A stretch of 64,000 bases of DNA. It comes from Petunia secreta (Eukaryota; Streptophyta; Magnoliopsida; Solanales; Solanaceae). The notes under the pieces are model-generated. The model was not told the DNA's origin. It saw only the letters and a list, made by a program, of their open reading frames with translations, and ran no database searches. The position numbers and the translations under genes were made by a program. Location of the stretch: NCBI GenBank assembly GCA_029990175.1, contig JARKIP010000211.1, positions 434,001 through 498,000 on the forward strand, read 5' to 3'. Below are positions 56,873 to 64,000 of this stretch, one piece after another. Position 1 is the stretch's first letter. The number at the start of each line of letters is the position of its first letter.

Positions 56873-57462
56873 CCTCAACCTGACTCCTCAGTAAAAGCGT
56901 CTTTAATTTTTGTCCTAAATTCGTCACGAATGAAATTCCTGTGATAAAGTTTTTTTCATCTCAGTTTTAGACTAAAACTTTTAGTCTATGCAAGAACTTT
57001 CCATCACAGTTCTGTCACCAATTATAACGGACATATATCTACCTCAAGTTTCTGTCACAAATTTCGCTCTTATTATTTGTTAAAAAAGAGAAAACGAAAT
57101 TAGACCAATAAACTTTGGGGCGTGATCAAGAATACACCGTCCTTGAAGAAATATGCTACTATATTTTAGGGGAATACACATAAGTTTCTTCTGGATTCCT
57201 CAAAGTCAAAATAGGGTTAATGAAAAATGAGAAGCCAAGGGTGTGTGTGTATATATGTATATATTGAAGGAGAAGAGATATTTCATGAAAAGGTATCTTA
57301 TTTCTAAATAGGTTTTCTGTTTAAAACTTAAAGTTCATTTAAATATTAAAATAAACCATTTTAAAAATAATACAGAAATTAAATAGTCTCCACACTATTA
57401 AAAATGTGCATTTTTCGAGGGAAAATAGTGTATTGGATAAAAACTAGTATCGTCAAAAAAAG
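56873..57462. other. intergenic, no gene
   Basis: 3' flank of LTPG 4, then AT-rich sequence with a short GT/TA microsatellite near 57240. Nothing coding. Confidence 0.5.
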
Positions 57463-58135
57463 TGATACGTGTCTACCACGTGGCACGGACAGAGATTACA
57501 CCGGACAGACATCTAGCGGACAGATAACTAGCCAGGCGGTTACCACGAGCAGACCCAGAGCAGCAATGTAACGCTTCCCAGGTCAGTACGATCTGAATGA
57601 GCAATTATTAACCTGATCATGTGCGATAATTCAATGAATGGTCATAAAGGTAGTAATTACGACCCAGCAATTACGTATCCGTTACGTATTCAGCAGTTAC
57701 AAAACTCAACGGACGCCTATCAGACCTATAAATAGCATTCGTCCTAAACCATTGGAACATAACTTTTACTTCCTGTCTACAACGTCAATAAGAATATTCT
57801 CTCTTACTCCTGCTCAAACACTGTTCTTTGCTTACATTCGTTGAATACTTTGATCTCTAGTCTTCTAGTGCGATCAGTAACGAAGAACTCTCACCGGGGT
57901 CAAGCGATCCAACACGGTTACCTCTACTCATTTTTACTAATACTTTAACTTTACGCATTTTGGGTTATATCTTATTTCCATATTATTATTTATCATCGTT
58001 GGAAATAACGAATATATTGCTACTCTAATAACTAACGACATTCATCATTTAAACTCTTAATCTAAACTATTGATCGTGACTCTGCAAATACAAATTTAAT
58101 TGTTAATTGGCCTAAAATCGGATCTAGGTTAAACA
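57463..58135 (+). mobile_element. 5' LTR of the Tat element
   Basis: Likely start TGATACGTGTC and end GGTTAAACA, followed by ATTTGGCGGCCACAG, a primer-binding-like region. TATAAATA at 57727-57734 fits an LTR promoter. The start is chosen from the TG...CA rule and is not confirmed by a second LTR. Confidence 0.6.
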
Positions 58136-58477
58136 ATTTGGCGGCCACAGTAGGAGCCGGTCAATAGCCTTTGTAGGTTAATAGTTTATCTTTTCTAGCA
58201 CTACCTTCCTTTTTGTCGATCTTTTTATTTCACAACTAACATAAGAGAAAGTGGTTCACAACGAACTATCATCGGCGGAAGTCGGGTACGTACCTCTTCA
58301 TCAAGTCCCAATTATTCTCCAGATTATTCGTCCGATGGGCAGCAACAGTCTTCCCAAGGACAGGTCAGGCAGCGAAATGGGCGTAGGCACTCTCAGAGCG
58401 CCACTCCGCCTAGGAGAAGACGCCATAGGAGTCTCTCCCCTGGCCAAGGGAACCTCCAGGAGACGCTCTACGCGTTT

Positions 58478-59755
58478 ATGCAGGAACATGCGGAGGTCAA
58501 CAGAGGGATAAATGAGGCACTAAACTCTCTCCGAGGGCAAAACCCTCCGGTTGCAAGAGCTGACGCTGCAGCGCCAGATCGTGATGCCCCTTCTTCACGC
58601 ACTTCAAAGCAAGGTGGGGAGCGAAATAATGGAGGATCTATGGCGTCCGCCGAAATGAGCATCGTCGTGGAGGCTCTTACCAAGCAATTCAAGGAGAGCC
58701 AGGAAGCACTTCAGAAGTCTCTCCACGAGAGAATCGATCATATACCAGGTGCTCCACCCACGCTAAAGAAAGGTGATGTCCAACGGTATTCCCAGCGGCC
58801 TTGGAAGAAAGAAGCAGCCCCAAAGGCAATACCCAAGACATTCAAGATTCCAAACATTCCGATATACCGTGGGACATCCAATTTCAATGGTCATCTCATG
58901 ATGTTCAGCAACTTTATAAAAGCTAGCGATCTCACCGATGAGGAGATCGAATCTGTCCAATTGAAGAAGTTCGTGGAGACCCTAGCGGATGGAGCTCTGC
59001 GATGGTACTCAATGTTGCCACCAAACTCCATTGGTTCCTTTGCAGAAATGGCTGAGCTGTTCGTGAAGGTACACACAGGCGCTCAGAAGACAGAGACTCG
59101 GGCAGAAGATATCTTCGAGATCAAGTAGAGGCCCGACGAGTCTCTCCGTAAATATGTAGATCGCTTCCAAAGGGAGCGTATGATGCTACCTAAAGTACGG
59201 ACAGATGGGCAGCAATCGCATTCACCAACAGTTTGGATATCAGGAGCTCAGAGGCTACGCGCAGGCTATACGAATCCCTTCGCGAGTTCCCAGCAGCCAA
59301 TTGGTCGGACGTCTATAACCGCTACAACTCAAAGGTACGTATTGATGAAGATAAATTAATTGGAACTGGTACCCGAGGAAGGACTCAGGCACGCAACGGT
59401 GGTTCCGGCGGAAAGGCAGTGAAAGGAGAGATCAGACGTACGTTACAAACCATACCCTGACCAGTCACGCAACAACTCCAAAGGTCGCAACCGCAACAAT
59501 AGAGGGCTATCCCGAAGAGATGATTCAGAATCAAGCCTCCGTGGAGCCCCAAGCCTGGCGAGCTTCAACGTGGAAATATCTGTAGTAGTGGCAGCAATCA
59601 AAGATATAGGAGAGAAGGTCAAATGGCCGAAGGACATGAAGACCGACCCAAGCAAGCGAAACCAGGACCTATGGTGCGAATTCCATCACGACCACGGTCA
59701 CACCACCGAGGACTGCAAAGCCCTAAGGTACGAAGTTGCACATTTATTGAAATAG
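58478..59755 (+). pseudogene. Tat gag, interrupted
   Basis: Frame 58478-59128 has a coiled-coil-like N-terminal part and the gag core: IPKTFKIPNIPIYRGTSNFN, DEEIESVQLKKFVETLADGA, RWYSMLPPNSIGSFAEMAEL and FVKVHTGAQKTETRAEDIF. An in-frame TAG at 59126-59128 cuts it. The homology continues behind the stop (RPDESLRKYVDRFQRERMML), shifts frame near 59210 (RRLYESLREFPAANWSDVYN), and shifts again to end with WCEFHHDHGHTTEDCKALRY (59670-59730), the finger-like motif of Tat gag. A further stop lies at 59753-59755. Confidence 0.85.
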
Positions 59756-59761
59756 GGATTC

Positions 59762-60445
59762 TTGAAGAAGTTCCTGACCGAGAAAGGAAAGCAAACTCAC
59801 GCGAAGGCTCAGCAGAACAAATCTGGCCCTCCACGAGCATCCTCCCCAAAGAGGACAGTCAATGTTATCTCGGGGGGAATCGAAGTGGATTCCGTCACCT
59901 TCACAGCGAAGAAGTACGCAAAGGTCTCAATCACAAATACCAAGCGTCCACGACCAGAAGGGACGATAATATTTGAAGACTCCGACACAGATGGTCTGCA
60001 GTTCCCACACGCTGATGCGTTAGTGATAACGCTACGCGTGGCGGAATTCGACGTCAACAGAGTTCTCATCGATGGGGGCAGCTCTGCGAACATTATTCAA
60101 TCACGAGTTGTAAGGGAGATGCATCTGTCAGATAAGATCGTGTCGATATCTCGAGTTCTCTCCGGTTTCAACAACTTGAGTGAGAAGACCCTTGGTGAGA
60201 TTACTCTCACAACTCTTGCTGAAGGGGTAATGAAGGAGACGACATTCCATGTTGTCGATGCGGACCTAGCTTACAACATCATCCTGGGAAGACCCTGGAT
60301 CCATGATATGCAAGTTGTTCCTTCCACTTACCATCAGGTGTTGAAGTTCCCATCTGAATGGGGAGTACGTGAGGTTCGAAGAGAACAACGCTCTGCTCGA
60401 GATTGCTATTCGGTAGCCCTCAAGCTGCCCGAAGAAAGCAAATAG
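59762..60445 (+). pseudogene. Tat protease region
   Basis: The frame contains the retropepsin active site RVLIDGGSSANIIQ (Asp-Gly-Gly in place of Asp-Ser/Thr-Gly, usual in this lineage) and LAYNIILGRPWIHDM near the C-terminal end. It is a single open frame, but it depends on the broken gag upstream for translation. Confidence 0.8.
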
Positions 60446-60538
60446 CAATTACAGCAACCGGGATCAGACATGACACACGAAGAAACAAAGTACGAGGTCC
60501 TGGAATTCATCACAAAGCTGGACGAATAGGAAAGTCAC

Positions 60539-61246
60539 ATGCCGACCTTGGAAGCTTTGGAACCCAAAGAATTGTTTGCAGACAAACCGGAGCGGAAGGT
60601 CTACTTAGGGACCGAGTTGAGCGAACGCTTACGAGGAGATATCCTCCAGTTCCTCAAGGAGCGGCATACAACGTTCGCCTGGTCTCATGCAGATATGACA
60701 GGTATTTCTCCAGATATTATCTCTCACAAGTGGAACATCGACCCATACCACCGCCCGGTAAAACAGAAAAAGTGCCAGCAAGAAGCTTTTCGGAATCAGG
60801 TCATCAACGATGAGGTCGACCGGCTGTTGAAGATCGGATCTGTACGTGAAGTCAAATACCCAGACTGGCTAACCAACGTGGTCGTTGTGCCCAAGAAAAA
60901 TTGCAAATGGCGAGTCTGCATTGACTTCACAGATCTAAACAAAGCCTGTCCGAAAGATTCATATCCTCTTCCCAGGATAGATCAACTGATTGACGCAACA
61001 GCCGGGCACAAGGTGCTCACTTTCCTCGATGCATACTCTGGGTACAACCAGATATTGATGGACCCCGATGACCAAGAAAAGACAGCGTTCATAACCTGCA
61101 GAGGTATGTATTGTTATAAAGTTATGCCATTTGGATTGAAAAATACAGGTGCAACATATCAACGCCTAGTCAATCGAATGTTCCACGACCATATCGGTAA
61201 GACTATGGAAGTGTACATCGATGACATGCTGGTCAAATCCAAATGA
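60539..61246 (+). pseudogene. Tat reverse transcriptase, first part
   Basis: The frame has the N-terminal RT blocks (HKWNIDPYHRPVKQKKCQQE, VREVKYPDWLTNVVVVPKKN, WRVCIDFTDLNKACPKDSYP), then FLDAYSGYNQI and the catalytic YIDDMLVKSK. A TGA at 61244-61246 ends it immediately after this box, where uninterrupted homology would continue. The catalytic aspartates of blocks A and C are present. Confidence 0.9.
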
Positions 61247-62430
61247 GCAGAGGACCATCTAGCGCATCTAAAAGAAGCTTTTTGAATACTCGATCAGTAC
61301 AACATGAAGCTGATCCCGAAGAAGTATGCATTCGGAGTCGGGTCCGAAAAATTCCTGGGCTTCATCATTTCTCAGCGTGGGATTGAGGTCAATCCCGCTC
61401 AGATCAAAGCTATCGAGTCAATCCCAGACGTACTCCACAACCGGAAAGACGTCATGAAATTGACCGAAAGAGTGGCAGCCCTGCGAAGATTCATATCCCG
61501 ATCGTCAGACCGATGCAAAAGCTTCTTCGACATTTTAAAGAAAAATAAGGAGTTCGAGTGGACTCCCGAATGCCAACAAGCACTGAAGGATCTCAAAAAG
61601 TACCTGTTCAGTCCACCACTGCTCTCTACACCTCAACACGGGGAGCAGTTGATAATTTATCTGGCAGTATCAGAATCCTCGGTAAGCGCAGTTCTGGTTC
61701 GAGAAGAGAAAGGTAAACAACTTCCCATCTATTATATTAGCAAAGCTCTAATTGATGCGGAAACACGCTACCAACCTTTGGAGAAATTAGCTTTAGCACT
61801 GGTAACTGCTGCTCGTAAGTTACGGCCTTATTTTCAAAGCCATTCAATAGCTGTGGTAACAACCTTTCCTTTGCGAAATGTTTTGCACAAACCTGAATTT
61901 TTGGGAAGGTTAGTAAAATGGGCTATAGAATTAAGTGAATTTGATATCACCTATCAACCTAGGGTAGCAATAAAATCACAAGCCCTAGCAGACTTCGTGG
62001 CAGATTTTAGCGCTAATATATATCCTGAGACAGAAAAGGATGTCGTTCTATATGCTGGGCAGGCTCCTGGCGCATGGACCCTATACACTGATGGCTCCTC
62101 GAGCGTCAAAGGGTCCGGTCTTGGACTGGTTCTCATCGCCCCATCCGGAGAGACCGTCAGGCAGGCCATCAAGTGCCCGTTTATTACTAACAATGAGGCC
62201 GAATATGAGGCCGTTATTGCAGGATGGAAGTTAGCCCAAAGCTATGGAGCAAACATCATCAAGCTTAAGAGTGATTCTCAACTGGTGATCAACCAGGTGA
62301 CTGGAGGCTTCATTGCACGAGAGTCCAGAATGCAAGGGTACCTTGCCCGTGTAAAAGAACTCCTGGCCCGATGCTCTCGCGAATCTAGGGTCAGTGGCAG
62401 AAATGGGGGCGGCCAGCTCTTCAGCTGTCG
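61247..62430 (+). pseudogene. Tat RT thumb, RNase H and second (archaeal-like) RNase H
   Basis: After the stop the frame resumes (61304 on) with KYAFGVGSEKFLGFIISQRG and the connection domain, then the usual RNase H remnants (PIYYISKALIDAETRYQPLE). From about 62080 comes the second RNase H: TLYTDGSSSVKGSGLGLVL, NNEAEYEAVIAGW and LKSDSQLV supply the D-E-D residues. A deletion with frame change near 62380-62420 removes the end of this domain, including its last conserved acidic motif. Confidence 0.88.
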
Positions 62431-63734
62431 TTCAACTTCTCTACACGACCATAGACCGGGAAGAATTCAAAGTCAACACCATCAACGCAACTTGGGATTG
62501 GCAGAATGAAATCACGAACTATATTCTTCATGGGACTCTGCCTATTGACACAAAAGCCGCTCGCAAGCTCAGAATAAAAGCTGCTCGGTATACAATCGTC
62601 AACGGCAACCTCTACCGCAAAATGTTTGCAGGACCCCTCGCGAAGTGCCTCGGACCGAATCAAATCAACTACGTGATGAGAGAGGTCCATGAAGGCTGTT
62701 GTGGCAATCATTCCGGAGGCAAGGCATTAGGCCGTAAATTGATTTGTGCAGGATACTATTGGGATAAGATAAAAAAGGATACGAATGAGTTTGTCAAAAA
62801 ATGCGACAAGTGTCAGAGGTTCGCACATCTTCTTCATCAACCGTTAGAACCGCTCCAGTCAATAATCTCCCCGTGGCCCTTCATGAAATAGGGAATGGAC
62901 ATAGTTGGTCCCCTTTCCGCGGCGCAGAGAGGAATGTGTTTCTTGTTGATCATCACCGACTACTTCACCAAATGGGTCGAAGCGGCAGCATACTCGAGGA
63001 TACGACAAACGGAAGTTGTTGACTTCCTTTGGCGTTTTGTCGTGTGTCGCTTTGGAGCACCTAATGAAATACTCATGGACAACGGTCCACAATTCATCGG
63101 CCAGAAAGTGACTAGGTTCCTCGACGATCTGCACATCAAGAGGATCACTTCCTCTCTGTATCATCTGGTTGCCAACGAACAAGCAGAATCTACTAACAAA
63201 ATAATCGTTGAATCCCTCAAGAAGCACCTCGAGCAGGCCAAGGGATGTTGGGTAGAAGAGCTACCTGGTGTACTATGGGCTTATCACACGATGATAAAAA
63301 TGAGTATTGGAGAAACACCTTACTCATTGGTGTACGGTGCAGACGCTTTAATCCCAGTCGAAATCGGAGAACCCAGCTTACGGTATGCACATGCCACTGA
63401 AGAGTCCAACTCGGTCAACCTCTCCGAAGAGCTGGATTTCCTCGAAGAGCGAAGGGAACTAGCCCTCGTACGAGTAGTCGCCCAGAAAGAACGAATTGAA
63501 CAATATTATAATCGGGGACTGCGTGTACGAAGCTTCCAGGTTAGGGATTTTATACTAAGGAAAGTGTCCCAGAACACACAGGAAGCAAATTCAGGGAAGC
63601 TAGGCCCTAGTTGGGAAGGCCCTTACAAGGTAATCGCCTCAGTCGGCAAGGGATCTTATCGCTTAGCACGACCAGATGGTTCAATTGTCCCAGACAGTTG
63701 GAACGTGATTCACCTCAAGAGGTATCACTTCTGA
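62431..63734 (+). pseudogene. Tat integrase, with an internal stop
   Basis: The N-terminal zinc-binding part (H...H...CDKC: VHEGCCGNHSGG, FVKKCDKCQRFA) is in frame to a TAG at 62889-62891. The core follows in 62895-63734: MDIVGP (first D), LMDNGPQFIG (second D) and NEQAESTNKII (catalytic E), then the C-terminal part with LGPSWEGPYKVIASVGKGSY and VIHLKRYHF. The only break in the core region is the stop just before MDIVGP. Confidence 0.9.
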
Positions 63735-63838
63735 GTGGTAAAACGGTCTGTTATTTTCTTCCTGCCTTTTACTTTTTTGACAATTCTTACTTTTATTATA
63801 CTTCTTCTAAAGGGTACTAACGGCCTGAACAAGGTCAG
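63735..63838 (+). other. non-coding sequence after integrase
   Basis: T-rich spacer with CGGCCTGAACAAGGTC directly before the tRNA-like sequence. No polypurine tract seen yet. Confidence 0.5.
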
Positions 63839-63912
63839 ATTCGTTTAGCTCAACTGGTAGAGCTCGAAGTTCTTCAACTTCGCGGCTGTGGGTTCGAATC
63901 CCACAACGGACA
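63839..63912 (+). tRNA. tRNA-like sequence, probable pseudogene
   Basis: The D arm GCTCAACTGGTAGAGC (A box TAGCTCAACTGG) and T arm GTGGGTTCGAATCCCAC (B box GGTTCGAATCC) are perfect. The acceptor stem ATTCGTT/AACGGAC has one mismatch and one G-U pair. The anticodon stem CGAAG/CTTCG pairs fully but encloses eight bases (TTCTTCAA) instead of seven, so the anticodon is ambiguous (CTT, Lys, or TTC, Glu). Overall it resembles tRNA-Lys most. It lies 100 bp behind the integrase gene of the Tat element, so it is either part of the element's 3' region or a later insertion. Confidence 0.5.
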
Positions 63913-64000
63913 CACTCCTCGTTTGGTTATATGTGTTCTTTTATCTACGACTTGCCTTAACTCTTTTTATGTTATCACTTTCCGTGTTCCAACATAAAAC

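Larger units (their letters stand above)
57463..64000 (+). mobile_element. Tat-lineage Ty3-type retrotransposon, 5' LTR and coding part
   Basis: The order is 5' LTR, leader, gag, protease, RT, RNase H, second RNase H, integrase, then non-coding sequence to the window edge. A second, archaeal-like RNase H between RT and integrase is the mark of the Tat lineage. Coding is broken by several stops and frame shifts. The 3' LTR is outside the window, so neither target duplication nor age can be read. Confidence 0.85.

Noticed and set aside
58251..58511. Arg-rich frame ahead of the Tat gag
   Set aside because: It overlaps the leader and gag start in another frame and looks like a by-product of GC-rich leader sequence.

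Overview
This is plant nuclear DNA, most likely from the nightshade family (Solanaceae). The supporting signs are spliced genes with phase-1 GT-AG introns, AT-rich intergenic DNA, Stowaway- and hAT-type MITEs, a SINE resembling the tobacco TS family, a LINE remnant, and large Ty3-type retrotransposons with Ogre/Tat hallmarks (ORF1 upstream of gag, a second RNase H, and a primer-binding site TGGCGACTCCGCTGGGGA). The family assignment is an inference from repeat types. The species cannot be read from the window.

The host genes are few. The core is a cluster of four paralogues for GPI-anchored non-specific lipid-transfer proteins (LTPG): one on the minus strand (19412-21280) and three on the plus strand (22181-23298, 51391-52508, 55647-56872). 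All four exon structures could be assembled by hand. Each encodes a signal peptide, the eight-cysteine LTP fold, a Pro/Ser-rich linker and a hydrophobic GPI-signal tail, and all introns are phase 1. Such proteins sit on the outer face of the plasma membrane and are thought to move lipids toward cuticle, suberin or pollen-wall layers. Upstream lie an Ole e 6-like secreted peptide gene whose expected ATG reads GTG (3926-4189), and a candidate small secreted peptide gene (2245-2758) with a decayed second copy (from 7807).

Most of the remainder is mobile DNA. Region by region: 1-4450 holds small elements and small peptide genes. 4457-7801 is a long LTR unit with a 5-bp target duplication. 8934-10740 is a decayed LINE. 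12396-19207 holds pieces of two Ty3-type elements in opposite orientation. 19412-23298 holds the first two LTPG genes, divergently transcribed. 24160-25472 holds TIR-type repeats. 25623-41797 is a 16-kb minus-strand Ogre-like composite without polymerase, with two gag modules, a 29-bp tandem array and two very unequal LTRs. 41906-49172 is a Ty3-type element with gag-protease, an unknown long ORF, no polymerase, and a third LTR in inverted orientation. 49299-50095 is a 64-66-bp minisatellite. 50.6-57.4 kb holds a SINE, LTPG genes three and four, and a TIR element with a FAR1-domain fragment. 57463 to the end is the 5' part of a Tat-lineage element with gag, protease, RT, two RNase H domains and integrase, all damaged, followed by a tRNA-like sequence.

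The most unusual object is 41906-49172. Its outer ends are both U3 ends (TGATAAGC and its inverse) and are flanked by the same 5-bp duplication CCTGT, as if a molecule of the form LTR-internal-LTR-inverted LTR had integrated in one step. The second point of interest is promoter structure: the second and third LTPG genes share a palindrome GTTGGCCAAC about 50-55 bp upstream of a TATA-like box and about 150 bp upstream of the ATG, although 28 kb of retrotransposon now separates them.
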